From: Elusimicrobiota bacterium
GTDB taxonomy: Bacteria > Elusimicrobiota > Elusimicrobia > UBA1565 > UBA9628
Assembly (NCBI GenBank): GCA_013044195.1
Contig: JABEUV010000016.1
Location: 1-37,356 of the forward strand
Direction: 5' to 3'
Length of the DNA stretch: 37,356 nt
Shown: positions 1 through 8,308 of the stretch, piece by piece
Layout: every line of letters starts with the position of its first letter
Position numbering within the stretch: the first letter of the stretch is position 1
Translations under genes and position numbers: made by a program
The notes under the pieces: generated by a model
The model's input: the letters and a program-made list of their open reading frames with translations, nothing else
The model's database searches: none
Told to the model about the DNA's origin: nothing

Positions 1-509
1 CAGGCCACGACGGGGTTGTAGACGCGCCCGTTCGGCGCCAGCGCGCGCGGCGCCTCGCAAAGGAAGCGCGCGTTCAGGTCTCCGCCCGCGGCGCCGCCGT
101 CGACCGAGGAGATCAAGCGCCGGGGGAGCGCGGGATCGACCAAACTTCCCGGGAAATGCGGCGCGTTGTAGACCATCGCGTCGACTTTCACGCCGAGGGA
201 AACGAGCGGCTGGGTCAGCGGACCTTGCAGGAACCGGCAGACGCGCGCGACTCCGTTGCGGCGCGCGTTGGCGCGCGCCAAGCGCAAGGCCGCCGGGTTG
301 ATGTCGGTCCCGTAGACGCGGCGCGCGCCCAGCTTGGCGGCCAGGATCGCGTGAAGGCCGGAGCCGGTGCCGACGTCCAGAAAGACGTCTCCCGGACGCA
401 CGCGCATCTGGGCCGCGGAAAACCACGACATCAGGTTCGGCACGAAGACGTCCGTTCGATGAAGACCGAGCGCGATCATTTGTTCCTGGACTTTCGCGCG
501 GACCTGCAT
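1..509 (-). CDS. Class I SAM-dependent methyltransferase, HemK/PrmC-like (3' end missing)
   Basis: The reading frame runs from ATG at 509 off the left edge, so the C-terminus is missing. About 169 residues are visible. They contain a Rossmann SAM-binding motif (DVGTGSGLHAILAA, about residue 54), an acidic strand-2 end (GTDINPAAL) and a motif NAPHFPG that resembles the NPPY motif of N-methyltransferases such as HemK/PrmC and RsmC. Known family role: transfer of a methyl group from SAM to protein glutamine, RNA or small molecules; the substrate here cannot be decided. An in-frame TAG four codons upstream fixes the start region. The 5' end overlaps the divergent transporter gene if that gene starts at 459. 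A -10-like TAGAAT ends 6 nt before the ATG, which suggests a leaderless mRNA. Confidence 0.85.
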   Translation of the reverse strand, partial: MQVRAKVQEQMIALGLHRTDVFVPNLMSWFSAAQMRVRPGDVFLDVGTGSGLHAILAAKLGARRVYGTDINPAALRLARANARRNGVARVCRFLQGPLTQPLVSLGVKVDAMVYNAPHFPGSLVDPALPRRLISSVDGGAAGGDLNARFLCEAPRALAPNGRVYNPVVA

Positions 510-1493
510 GCGGGAATTCTAACGTTTTATAAGACTCACCCGCGAAAGTTCGCGCTCGCCGCCGTTCTCTTCCTGTCCGTCGCTCGGGCGCTTGCGGGAG
601 AAAAAATACCGCTGGTGTACGCCGTGCCGGCGGCGGTGCCGGCGGCCCTGCCGTTGGTCGCCGCCGATCGCGGCTTCTTTCGCGAAGAAGGGCTCGACGT
701 GCGCGTGGCGATGTTCTCCTCGGGACGAGAGGCTCTTCAAGCCCTGCTGGCGGGACAAGCTCAGATCCAATCGGTTTCCGAGACGCCGGTCGTACACGCC
801 ATCGTTCAAGGCAACGCCGTCGTCGTCGTGGCGACCGTCGCCCGGCACCAAGAGGCCAAGCTCATCCTCCGAAGCGATCGCGGCATCCTCAAACCCGAGG
901 ATCTGCGCGGCAAGCGCATCGCCACTTTGCCGGGCACGAACTCCGACTACTTCATGTACAAGTTCCTGGCGGCGCACGGGATGACGCCCGGCGATCTGAA
1001 GGTCGCGAACATGTCTCCGCCCGAGATGGTCGCCGCGTACGCCGACGGGGACATCGACGGCTACTTCGCCTGGGAGCCGCACATCCAGTTCGGTCTGGCC
1101 GCCATGCCGCAATCCCGCGTGTTCTATCCCGGCGCGTTGTACCGCGGCTGGATGACGGTCAACATGAACCCGGCCTATGCGCGGGCTCACCCGGACACCG
1201 TGCGCCGGATCGTGCGCGCGCTGATCAAGGCCGAAGCCTTTATCAAAGCGCATAAGTCCCAAAGTCTCCGGATCGTCGCTCGACGCCTGCGGATGGACGA
1301 CGACGTGCTGCGCATGGTCTGGGATCAGAATCAATACCGCGTGGAGCTCGACGCCTCCTTGGTCGACGAGATGACGGAAATCGGACGTTGGTCGCTCAAA
1401 CTGTCCAAGTCGGACAAACCGCTTCCGAATTTCAGACAATTCATTTATGCCGAGCCGCTTCGCCGCGAACGACCCAAGTCCGTCTCCCTCTGA
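459..1493 (+). CDS. NitT/TauT-family ABC transporter substrate-binding protein
   Basis: The periplasmic binding component of an importer for nitrate, sulfonate, taurine or pyrimidine-type ligands (NMT1/SsuA family). It has a signal-peptide-like hydrophobic segment (KFALAAVLFLSVARALA), then the typical N-lobe (YAVPAAVPAALPLVAADRG, EEGLDVRV). Family signatures follow: the PGTNSDYFMYKFLAAHG stretch and DIDGYFAWEPH, the usual hinge and ligand-pocket elements. The start is uncertain. ATG 459 gives a 344-residue protein with a long n-region, TTG 480 would give 337, and no ATG or GTG lies between 462 and the signal segment. Either start overlaps the divergent methyltransferase. The 3' end overlaps the permease gene by 47 bp. 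Ligand unknown; the sulfotransferases downstream make a sulfonate or sulfur-compound ligand tempting but unproven. Confidence 0.85.
   Translation: MKTERDHLFLDFRADLHAGILTFYKTHPRKFALAAVLFLSVARALAGEKIPLVYAVPAAVPAALPLVAADRGFFREEGLDVRVAMFSSGREALQALLAGQAQIQSVSETPVVHAIVQGNAVVVVATVARHQEAKLILRSDRGILKPEDLRGKRIATLPGTNSDYFMYKFLAAHGMTPGDLKVANMSPPEMVAAYADGDIDGYFAWEPHIQFGLAAMPQSRVFYPGALYRGWMTVNMNPAYARAHPDTVRRIVRALIKAEAFIKAHKSQSLRIVARRLRMDDDVLRMVWDQNQYRVELDASLVDEMTEIGRWSLKLSKSDKPLPNFRQFIYAEPLRRERPKSVSL
516..521 (-). promoter_or_regulatory. Candidate -10 element for the methyltransferase
   Basis: On the minus strand the hexamer TAGAAT is followed by six bases (TCCCGC) and then the ATG at 509. No convincing -35 was found. 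The position would place transcription start at or next to the A of the start codon. This is inferred from sequence only. Confidence 0.35.
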
Positions 1494-2244
1494 GTCTTCG
1501 CGCGCGCTCGTCTCCCTCGGCTCGGCGGCGGCCGCCCTGCTCGTCTGGGAAGCGGCCGCCCGCTCCGGCGTCTATCCGCCGCATTTATTTCCGCCGCCCA
1601 GCGCCGTTTTGCGCGCGCTCGTCTTGGACGCGCGCTCCGGGGAACTCGCCTCGGACCTGGCCGCCAGCGGACGGCGCTGGAGCGCGGGGCTCGCGCTCGG
1701 CTCGCTGTGCGGCGCCGCCGCGGGTCTGCTGACCGGCGCCTGGCGTCCGGCGCGGCTGGCGGCCTCGCCGCTACTCCATTTCCTGCGCGTCGTTCCCTTC
1801 ATGATGCTGATGCCGTTGACTCTGCTCTGGTTCGGCATCGGCGAGGAGTCGAAAATACTCTTTGCCGCGTGGGGGGCCTTCTTTCCCGTCTGGCTGTCGA
1901 CGGAAACGGCGGTGTTCTCCGTGGAAAGGGAATACGTCTGGGCCGCGCGCACGCTCGGCGCCGACGGGCTTAGGCTTTGGTGGGAGGTCTATGTGCCGCG
2001 CAGTCTGCCCGGCACGGCGACCGGCGTGCGTTTGGCCGTCTCCACGTCGATGTTCGCGCTGGCCGCCGCCGAAATGGTCGGCTCTTTCGACGGCATCGCC
2101 TACCGCGCGTTCTACTGCTACCAGTTATTTCAGAGCGAGAAAATGATGGCCTGCATCGCGGCCGTCGGCGTCTGCGGCTATGTGGCCGATCGAATATTCG
2201 CGGCCGCCGTCCGACGCCTGTTGCCTTGGCAGGAGCCCGCGTGA
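1447..2244 (+). CDS. ABC transporter permease, SsuC/TauC-like
   Basis: An inner-membrane permease of 265 residues with a Pro/Ser-rich cytoplasmic start, then about six hydrophobic segments (for example LGSAAAALLVWEAAA, LLHFLRVVPFMMLMPLTLLWF, FALAAAEMVGSF). The EAA-type cytoplasmic loop that docks with the ATPase is seen in EREYVWAARTLGADGLRLWWEVYVP. The N-terminal PPHLFPPPSAVLRAL motif is typical of BPD_transp_1 permeases of the nitrate/taurine/sulfonate group. It overlaps the 3' end of the binding-protein gene and shares GTGA with the ATPase start, so the three genes are translated as a unit. No strong Shine-Dalgarno precedes ATG 1447, consistent with translational coupling. Confidence 0.9.
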   Translation: MPSRFAANDPSPSPSESSRALVSLGSAAAALLVWEAAARSGVYPPHLFPPPSAVLRALVLDARSGELASDLAASGRRWSAGLALGSLCGAAAGLLTGAWRPARLAASPLLHFLRVVPFMMLMPLTLLWFGIGEESKILFAAWGAFFPVWLSTETAVFSVEREYVWAARTLGADGLRLWWEVYVPRSLPGTATGVRLAVSTSMFALAAAEMVGSFDGIAYRAFYCYQLFQSEKMMACIAAVGVCGYVADRIFAAAVRRLLPWQEPA

Positions 2245-2990
2245 GCGCGGCGCTGGAACTGAGGGGGGTCGGTTTCAACTACCTTTCGCGACGCGGACCC
2301 GTCTCGGCGCTGGTGGGCGTCGATCTGACGCTCGCCCCCAGCGAGTTCGTCTGCCTGCTGGGTCCGTCCGGCGGAGGAAAATCCACCTTGCTGGCGCTCG
2401 CCGCGGGCTTGCTGGCGCCGACCGCGGGACAGGTGTTCGCCCATGGCCGGCCCGTCCCGGGTCCGGGAGTCGAACGGGGACTCGTGCTGCAGAAGCACGC
2501 GCTGTTCCCGTGGAGGACCGCGCGCGGCAACGTCGAGTTCGGTCCGCGCCTGAAAGGATCGTCCGCGCCCGAACGACGACGGTGCGCCGAGGAACTCCTG
2601 GCCGCCGTCGGACTGCCGGAATGCGCCGACCGCTATCCCTCGGCCCTCAGCGAAGGCCAGCGCCAGCGCGTCGCGCTGGCCCGGGCTCTCGCCGGCGAAC
2701 CGGAGATCCTCCTGATGGACGAGCCTTTCGCTTCGCTCGACGCGCTGACGCGCCGACAGATGCAGGAACTGCTTGTCGCCGTCTGGACTCAACGTCGGCC
2801 GAGCGTGCTTTTCGTCACGCACGACGTCGACGAGGCGCTGACGCTGGGCGACCGCGTGGCCGTGCTGTCGGCGTGTCCCGGGAGGATTCTCTTCACGCGC
2901 GGGGTGCCGCGGCCGCGGGACGCGGCCGCGCGCCTGGCCCCCGAAACCGCCGCTCTGCGCGCCGAATGCCTGAGCGCGCTGGGAGCCTAG
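2241..2990 (+). CDS. ABC transporter ATP-binding protein, SsuB/TauB-like
   Basis: The nucleotide-binding subunit, 249 residues. Walker A GPSGGGKST is at 41-49, the ABC signature LSEGQRQRV at 137-145, Walker B ILLMDEP at about 156-162, and the switch histidine at 194 (VTHD). GTG 2241 was chosen because an AGGAG lies 4 nt upstream and the start overlaps the permease stop as GTGA. Longer upstream extension reads through the permease gene and has no family resemblance. It powers import through the preceding permease. The final 30 residues (RPRDAAARLAPETAALRAE) match the C-terminal tail usual in this family. Confidence 0.93.
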   Translation: MSAALELRGVGFNYLSRRGPVSALVGVDLTLAPSEFVCLLGPSGGGKSTLLALAAGLLAPTAGQVFAHGRPVPGPGVERGLVLQKHALFPWRTARGNVEFGPRLKGSSAPERRRCAEELLAAVGLPECADRYPSALSEGQRQRVALARALAGEPEILLMDEPFASLDALTRRQMQELLVAVWTQRRPSVLFVTHDVDEALTLGDRVAVLSACPGRILFTRGVPRPRDAAARLAPETAALRAECLSALGA

Positions 2991-2994
2991 CGGG

Positions 2995-3915
2995 ATGGAA
3001 CTGATCGACGCGCACGCGCACATCACCCGCCTCACCGACCTGGACGCCGTGGCCGCGCGTATGCGCGACGCCCATATCGCCGCCGCCGTCGTGATGGCCC
3101 GCGAAGTCCGCGAAGACCGCATACTGGAGTTCGCCCGACGCCGCCCGCGCCTCGTCTGGCCGATGTTCGGCGGCCGCGTCTTCCAGCGCGCGCTTCAGGA
3201 CGGTTCGCATAAATCCAGTCCGGGAGGCATACGGCATTACCGGGGCTTTCGTCAGGACTGGTGGCGGCGCCACGAGCGCCGCGTATTCTCCGCGCTCGAC
3301 GCCGCCCTGGACTCGGGACGCTTCCGCGGCATCGGCGAGATCCGCCTCAAGCACCGCGGCTGCGGCCGCGGCGTGCCCGAAATGAAGTGCGACTACGATT
3401 TCGAACCCGATCATCCCGTGATCCTGCGTCTGCTGGAAGTCGCCGCGCGGCGGCGCGTGCCCGTCGTGTTCCACCTGGAGGTGGACGATGACGCGCCGGG
3501 ACGCCTTGCCGCATTCTCCCGCGCGCTTTCGTCCTGCGCCCGAGCGCGGGTCGTGTGGGCGCACGCGGGGCCCTGTCCGCCCGCGACCTTGGAAAGGATG
3601 CTGGCGCGACACGCGAACCTCCATGGCGAAATCCAGCCTCTCACGCGCAACACCTACGCCGCGCGCGTCCCGATGCTGCGCACGTTTCCGGCGCTGACCG
3701 GACCCGGCGGCCGCCTCCTGCCCGCCTGGCACGAACTCTTCGAGACGTACGCCGACCGATTGATGTTCGGGGCGGACTGCCGCACGCCGGCCGAATACGG
3801 GCACCTGGCCGTGCGCGCCGAGGACATGCGCGGCTTGCTCGCGCAATTAAGCCTTCGCGCGGCGCGGCGGATCGCTCACGTCACGGCCGAACGCCTCTAC
3901 GGAGCGCGCCGTTGA
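2995..3915 (+). CDS. Metal-dependent amidohydrolase-family hydrolase
   Basis: A 306-residue TIM-barrel hydrolase of the amidohydrolase 2 / TatD-like type. All expected metal and catalytic positions are present: HxH at residues 7 and 9 (DAHAH), E115 (GIGEI), H160 (VVFH), H190 (VVWAH) and D261 (MFGADCRTP). It starts 4 bp after the ATPase stop, so it belongs to the importer operon and may hydrolyse the imported compound or a derivative. Family members cleave amide, ester or lactone bonds or decarboxylate aromatic acids; the substrate is not predictable. The reaction is inferred from fold and ligands only. Confidence 0.8.
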   Translation: MELIDAHAHITRLTDLDAVAARMRDAHIAAAVVMAREVREDRILEFARRRPRLVWPMFGGRVFQRALQDGSHKSSPGGIRHYRGFRQDWWRRHERRVFSALDAALDSGRFRGIGEIRLKHRGCGRGVPEMKCDYDFEPDHPVILRLLEVAARRRVPVVFHLEVDDDAPGRLAAFSRALSSCARARVVWAHAGPCPPATLERMLARHANLHGEIQPLTRNTYAARVPMLRTFPALTGPGGRLLPAWHELFETYADRLMFGADCRTPAEYGHLAVRAEDMRGLLAQLSLRAARRIAHVTAERLYGARR

Positions 3916-3922
3916 CGCCGCG

Positions 3923-3951
3923 TTGCCAAACCGCCGTTCAAGAGGTAAAGT
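3923..3951 (+). promoter_or_regulatory. Candidate sigma-70-type promoter upstream of sulfotransferase cluster
   Basis: TTGCCA, a 17-bp spacer, then TAAAGT. Predicted transcription start falls near 3958, on the A of an ATG that opens a 12-codon frame ending at 3996. The sulfotransferase gene begins 20 bp later. This separates a new transcription unit from the ABC operon. Confidence 0.45.
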
Positions 3952-4015
3952 CAAGCCATGCGATCCTTTCGTGCGGCCTACGTCCGGCAAGGCTGAGTCT
4001 TCACCCGGAAGCACG

Positions 4016-5407
4016 ATGACCCATCGGCACGCACGTTCGACGCCACCCGAGACGCCCGACAGAACCGAGGCGTTGCTGTCGTCGCTTCGCCGCAAACGCA
4101 GCGAAGTCGCGGAGCGCTTTTCGCCGCGACGGCTCAACGGCTGCCGCCCGGCGGACGTGCGCAGCGTGCTGATGATCGTCTCCGCCTCGCGCAGCGGCTC
4201 CAGCGTGCTCCACTATTTGCTGGCGCGCCTGCCCGGCGTGGTTTCGCTGAACGGAGAGGACAGCGTCTTCACCCGTCTGCACGGCCTCGGCTGGGCGAAA
4301 TCGACGGACGACTCGGACTTCATCGCGCCCGAGGACGCCGCCGCTCTGCGCGTCGCGCCGTCGATCGCCGAAGACATCCTGTTGGACTCCGGCGAACTGG
4401 CGTCTCACGCGCCCGCCGACAAGCACTTGCGCGAGAATTATTTGGCCGACAGCGTGCAGCGCCTGCTCCTGCAGTTTCCGCAAGCCGACGCTTCTCCCGA
4501 CAAACTTTTGCAGGCCTGCACGGCGGCTCTCGGCGATCGCGCCCCGAACCAGCCGGGGTTTTCCGCCGCCGACTATTGGCGCCTCGCGCTCGAACGTCTT
4601 CACGGCGCGGGCCTGGACGCGCGGCTCGGCTATTACGACCTGCGCGGCAGCGATCCGGCCGCCGATTTCCCGAACCGCGGCAACTCGTTGCCGCCGCCGT
4701 TTTCCAATATCTGTCTGGAAGAACCGCCGTTCGTCGTCCCTCAGCCGCGGCGTCTGCCGGACCCGAAGGAATTAGAACACAAGACCCTGCTTTTAAAATC
4801 CTCCTCGGATTGTTATCGCCTCTGGCTGATCCGCCGCCTCTTCCCAAACGCACGCTTCAAGTTCGTGGTCTTGGCCCGCAACCCGGCCGCCGCGATCAAC
4901 GGCTTGATGGACGGCTGGCTGTCCGACGGCTTCTACTCCCAGAATCTCGGCCACATTGCCGCCCTGGACGTCCAGGGCTACAGCCGCGACGACCGCCCCT
5001 GGACGAGACAGTGGTGGAATTTCGACCTGCCTCCGGGCTGGGCTCAGGTCCGCACCCGGCCCCTCGAAGAAGTGTGCGCGCGGCAATGGCTCTCGGCCAA
5101 TCAGCATATCCTCAGCGGCATACGCAGCGGCCTTATCGAGGAACGCCTGGACGTCCGCTATGAGTCTTTCCTGGAGCCGCGTTCGCTGGCGGGGACGCTG
5201 AGCGCGATCGGCCGCTTCGCCGGCCTGACGGGGGACCCGACCGCGAGCGTCGGGTGCATCCCTCCAGTGATGTCGGTGACTCCGCCGGCTCCGCAAAAAT
5301 GGCGCAAGCGCCGCGATCTTTTGGCCGCGCTGGTCCAAGACGGTGAGATTGCCGCGCTGGCACGAGAGTTCGGCTACGCCCCCGAGCGGTGGGAGTCCTG
5401 GGCATGA
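4016..5407 (+). CDS. Sulfotransferase-like P-loop protein
   Basis: A 463-residue protein related to PAPS-dependent sulfotransferases (Sulfotransfer_3-like). After an Arg-rich N-terminal region (LLSSLRRKRSEVAERF) comes the 5'-phosphosulfate-binding loop SASRSGSSVLHYLL. The 3'-phosphate-binding region appears later as FVVLARNPAAAINGLMDG, and a C-terminal segment VRYESFLEPR resembles the usual RYEDL motif. Known role of the family: transfer of sulfate from PAPS to hydroxyl or amino groups. The central part (about residues 100-250) is larger than in the second sulfotransferase downstream and has no recognised motif. ATG 4016 has GGAAG upstream; GTG 3971 and TTG 3923 are alternatives. Its stop overlaps the next start as ATGA. 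Acceptor unknown. Confidence 0.75.
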   Translation: MTHRHARSTPPETPDRTEALLSSLRRKRSEVAERFSPRRLNGCRPADVRSVLMIVSASRSGSSVLHYLLARLPGVVSLNGEDSVFTRLHGLGWAKSTDDSDFIAPEDAAALRVAPSIAEDILLDSGELASHAPADKHLRENYLADSVQRLLLQFPQADASPDKLLQACTAALGDRAPNQPGFSAADYWRLALERLHGAGLDARLGYYDLRGSDPAADFPNRGNSLPPPFSNICLEEPPFVVPQPRRLPDPKELEHKTLLLKSSSDCYRLWLIRRLFPNARFKFVVLARNPAAAINGLMDGWLSDGFYSQNLGHIAALDVQGYSRDDRPWTRQWWNFDLPPGWAQVRTRPLEEVCARQWLSANQHILSGIRSGLIEERLDVRYESFLEPRSLAGTLSAIGRFAGLTGDPTASVGCIPPVMSVTPPAPQKWRKRRDLLAALVQDGEIAALAREFGYAPERWESWA

Positions 5408-6375
5408 CGCGCGCGACGCGACCCGCCGCCTATCAAGGGCCCGGCTGGCGGCCGCGCCGGGTAAGCCTGAGCGACGACATGGCGCGGGAGCGGGGCCCAT
5501 GGTCCCGCCGCCGCGTCGACTCTGAATACAAGCGGCTGGAAGAAGTGATTCTTCATTGCCCCGGCGACGAACTCTCGCGCGTCCACGTGCCGAACGCCGT
5601 TCAGCACCTTGAGCGCATCGACGCGGCGGCGATACGCCGGGAATACGCCGTCCTCGCCGCCGCGCTTCGTAAGTTGGGCATTGAGGCGCATCGGCTCCCT
5701 CTTGGATCCGGTAGCGCGTCGTGGCCGGCGCAGCCCAATCTCATGTTCGCGCGCGATCTTTTCTTCAACACGAAGGAAGGCGCCGTCGTGTCTCGCATGG
5801 GCAGCGCCGTGCGGGCGGGGGAAGAAAAGCACGCCGCGCTGGCGCTGGCGTCCTTGGCCGTTCCCATCAACCGGACCATTTCCGGCACCGGGACCTTCGA
5901 AGGAGCGGACGCGCTTTGGCTCGACGCGCACACGGTCGTCTGCGCGGTCGGCGGACGCACGAACCCGGAAGGACTACGGCAACTTCGCGAAGCCCTGAGA
6001 CCGCAAGGCGTCGACGTTCTCTCGGTCGCTCTGCCCCAAGGGTTTCAGCATCTGTTGGGCCTCCTCCAAATCGTCGACAAGCGCTTGGCCTTTTTAAGAC
6101 ACGAGCGCGCTCCCCAGGAACTCTCACGCCTGCTTCTGAAGCGTGGATTCTCGATCCGCCCCGTGCCGGAATCGGAGGAGACGGTCGTCCGGCAAGGAAT
6201 GAATCTGGTCGTCGTCGCGCCCCGGACGATCCTGATGCCCCACGACTGTCCGAGTCTCAAGCGCTATTACGAACGCTCCGGCTTGACCGTCGCCGCCGAG
6301 CTGGATATCCGGCAAATCCGACGCGGAGCGGGCGGGCTGGCCTGCGCGGTCGGAATCGTGTCGCGACGGACCTAA
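5404..6375 (+). CDS. Arginine deiminase / amidinotransferase-fold (guanidino-group-modifying) enzyme
   Basis: A 323-residue protein of the pentein superfamily (ADI, DDAH, glycine amidinotransferase). Visible signature positions: NLMFARD (substrate-binding Asp after FxR), GTGTFEGAD (the ExxD element), a catalytic-His region GFQHLLGLLQIVD, and a C-terminal nucleophile Cys in GGLACAVGIVSR. The order Asp-Glu-His-Cys fits an active Cys-dependent enzyme that attacks a guanidinium or similar carbon and releases ammonia, an amine or an amidino group. The His motif carries HLL where many relatives have HLD. The start overlaps the preceding stop (ATGA); GTG 5389 is possible. Its place between two sulfotransferases is not that of a catabolic arc operon, so a biosynthetic or modifying role is more likely. 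That is inference. Confidence 0.82.
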   Translation: MTRATRPAAYQGPGWRPRRVSLSDDMARERGPWSRRRVDSEYKRLEEVILHCPGDELSRVHVPNAVQHLERIDAAAIRREYAVLAAALRKLGIEAHRLPLGSGSASWPAQPNLMFARDLFFNTKEGAVVSRMGSAVRAGEEKHAALALASLAVPINRTISGTGTFEGADALWLDAHTVVCAVGGRTNPEGLRQLREALRPQGVDVLSVALPQGFQHLLGLLQIVDKRLAFLRHERAPQELSRLLLKRGFSIRPVPESEETVVRQGMNLVVVAPRTILMPHDCPSLKRYYERSGLTVAAELDIRQIRRGAGGLACAVGIVSRRT

Positions 6376-6376
6376 G

Positions 6377-7408
6377 ATGACGAACGACTCTCCGATCTTC
6401 ATCATCGGCACGGAGCGCTCGGGGTCGAACCTGCTCCGCCTGATTCTCAACGAGCATCCGTCGCTCGCCATCCCGCATCCCCCGCACCTGCTCAAGGACT
6501 TGATGCCGCTGGCGCCGTGCTACGGGGATTTGGGCGCGGACGAGAGCTTCCGCCGCCTCGTCGACGACGCCGTCACGCTGGTGGACCTGCATTTCTCGCC
6601 GTGGGACGTCCGCGTCGACCGCGAAGAGGTCTTCGCCCGGGCGCCCGGCCGCAGCGTCTACGGCGTCAAGGCCGCGATCTACGACCAATACCGCCGCTCC
6701 AAAGGACGCCGCCGCTGGGGCTGCAAGAGCACTTTCGTCATCCATTACGTCGACCAGGTCCTCGCAATCCACCCGGACGCGCGCTTCATTCACCTGGTGC
6801 GCGACGGACGCGACGTCGCCGTGTCGGCCAAGACCTCGGTCTTCAATCATTTCCATCCGCACTACGTCGCCCGTCTCTGGGCCGAACAGCAGAAAACGGC
6901 GATCGCCCTTTCACGCTCGCTCTCCGCGGAGCAGATGATCTGCGTTCGCTATGAAGATCTCTTGGACGATCCCGCCCGGGAGACGCGACGCGTGTGCGGC
7001 TTTCTCGGCGAAGACTATTCCGATTCTCTGCTGGACTATTTCAAGGGCGCCGAAGCCAAAAGACTTGCCGCGCAGAGCCGTTCATGGGAGAACGTGTCCA
7101 AGTCGGTGCTGAAGGGAAACCGCTCCAAATACAAGCGGGAGCTGAGCGCCCGTGAAATTCACGCCTTCGAGCTTCAGGCCTTCGAGCCTCTCGCGCACTA
7201 CGGCTACGCGCTGGAAAATGATCCGGCTCTGTTGAGGGCCGAAGCACGGAAGCCGCTCGCTGTCGCGACACGATTGCGTTATTGGACGGCCGAGCAGGCG
7301 ATGAGCGCGCGCATGGGCGCGCAGGCGCTTCTTGCCGACCGCAATGCTTTCCTGCGTTTAAGAAAGAATCTGTTCCTGCGCAAGCTGCGTCTGTTGCGAC
7401 GAGCCTAA
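6377..7408 (+). CDS. Sulfotransferase family protein
   Basis: A 343-residue sulfotransferase with a clear 5'-PSB loop IFIIGTERSGSNLLRLIL at the N-terminus, a 3'-PB motif IHLVRDGRDVAVS and a following RYEDLLDDP motif, in family order and at family spacing. The C-terminus is basic (RLRKNLFLRKLRLLRRA), perhaps a membrane-surface or nucleic-acid contact. It begins one base after the deiminase-like gene, so the three plus-strand genes form one operon. Known role: transfer of sulfate from PAPS to an alcohol, phenol, sugar or amine. It is shorter and closer to the canonical family than the first sulfotransferase. The gene ends 23 bp before the convergent TPR gene. Confidence 0.88.
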   Translation: MTNDSPIFIIGTERSGSNLLRLILNEHPSLAIPHPPHLLKDLMPLAPCYGDLGADESFRRLVDDAVTLVDLHFSPWDVRVDREEVFARAPGRSVYGVKAAIYDQYRRSKGRRRWGCKSTFVIHYVDQVLAIHPDARFIHLVRDGRDVAVSAKTSVFNHFHPHYVARLWAEQQKTAIALSRSLSAEQMICVRYEDLLDDPARETRRVCGFLGEDYSDSLLDYFKGAEAKRLAAQSRSWENVSKSVLKGNRSKYKRELSAREIHAFELQAFEPLAHYGYALENDPALLRAEARKPLAVATRLRYWTAEQAMSARMGAQALLADRNAFLRLRKNLFLRKLRLLRRA

Positions 7409-7431
7409 GCGCTCAGACCTGGGGTGGGACC

Positions 7432-8292
7432 TCAAGAAAGGCGCTGGAGCGCCTCGCGGGCTTCCGTATAGTCCGGGAACAGCAGCAGCGCGGTTTGATA
7501 ATGCGCGCGGGCTTCTTCATGTCGGCCCGAACCCGCACAGAGGTCGGCCAGCAGCTTGCGCGACGTCACGTAATTCGGGTCGCAGCGCAGGCAGGCGCGC
7601 GCATGCGCCTCCGCCTCCTTGGGGGAGCCCGTTTTCAAAGCCACATACGCCCGCGTGTGGTGCAGAAGCGCGTAGTCCGCGTCGAGCGCCGCGGCCCGGC
7701 ACAATTCGGCGCGAGCTTCCTCGAACCGCTCGAGATAGGCGAGCGCGATCGCCCCGTAGACCGGAGCGCGGAAATCGTCCGGCTCCGCGTTGGCGGCTTC
7801 CCGCGCCCAGGACAGCGCTTCCTCGTGGCGCCGCGCCTGCAGATGCGCCTGGGTCAACAGAAGCATGTTCGTCGAATCCTTCTCCAACTCGACGAGCGCT
7901 TGAAAGTGAACGACCGCACTTTCGACGGAGCCCGCTTCCAACTCGACCGAGCCCCGCGCCAACGTCATATCTGCGGGGGGCGCGTCGAGTTTTTCCGCCG
8001 CGGCCAACGCGGCGTCCGCCTCGGCACGACGAAGCAGGGACCCCAGCGTGATCGCCCGGTAGACATAGGCCGACGCGCAGACCGGGTCCAACCCCAACGC
8101 CACGGCAAACTCCGCAAGGCCGCGTGCGGTGTCGAAGCGGCTCTCCTTGACGCAGAAGAAGCCCAGATGCGCGTGCGCGTCGGCGGACGTCGGATGGCGG
8201 CGAACGGCCTCTTCAAAATAAATCCGGCCGGCCGTCCAGCGATCCCGCCGGAAGAAGCGCCGCGCCTCTTCACGCAAAAGGCCGGGGATCAT
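7432..8292 (-). CDS. Tetratricopeptide-repeat protein
   Basis: A 286-residue cytoplasmic protein built from about eight 34-residue helix-turn-helix repeats. Typical TPR positions (W/L, G/A, Y/F, A, P) recur, for example in AYVYRAITLGSLLRRAEADAAL, MLLLTQAHLQARRHEEALSWA and APVYGAIALAYLERFEEARAEL. There is no signal peptide and no extra catalytic domain. It is the last gene of the minus-strand set and starts 16 bp after the stop of the ATPase-methyltransferase fusion, so it may act as a scaffold or partner for that protein. The partner role is inference; the repeat assignment is from the sequence. Confidence 0.85.
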   Translation of the reverse strand: MIPGLLREEARRFFRRDRWTAGRIYFEEAVRRHPTSADAHAHLGFFCVKESRFDTARGLAEFAVALGLDPVCASAYVYRAITLGSLLRRAEADAALAAAEKLDAPPADMTLARGSVELEAGSVESAVVHFQALVELEKDSTNMLLLTQAHLQARRHEEALSWAREAANAEPDDFRAPVYGAIALAYLERFEEARAELCRAAALDADYALLHHTRAYVALKTGSPKEAEAHARACLRCDPNYVTSRKLLADLCAGSGRHEEARAHYQTALLLFPDYTEAREALQRLS

Positions 8293-8308
8293 CGCTTCGC
8301 GCCGCCTC

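Noticed and set aside
2178-3122. Long minus-strand frame over the ATPase and hydrolase genes
   Set aside because: Antisense shadow created by high GC; the plus-strand genes have complete motifs and no domain is visible in the antisense translation.
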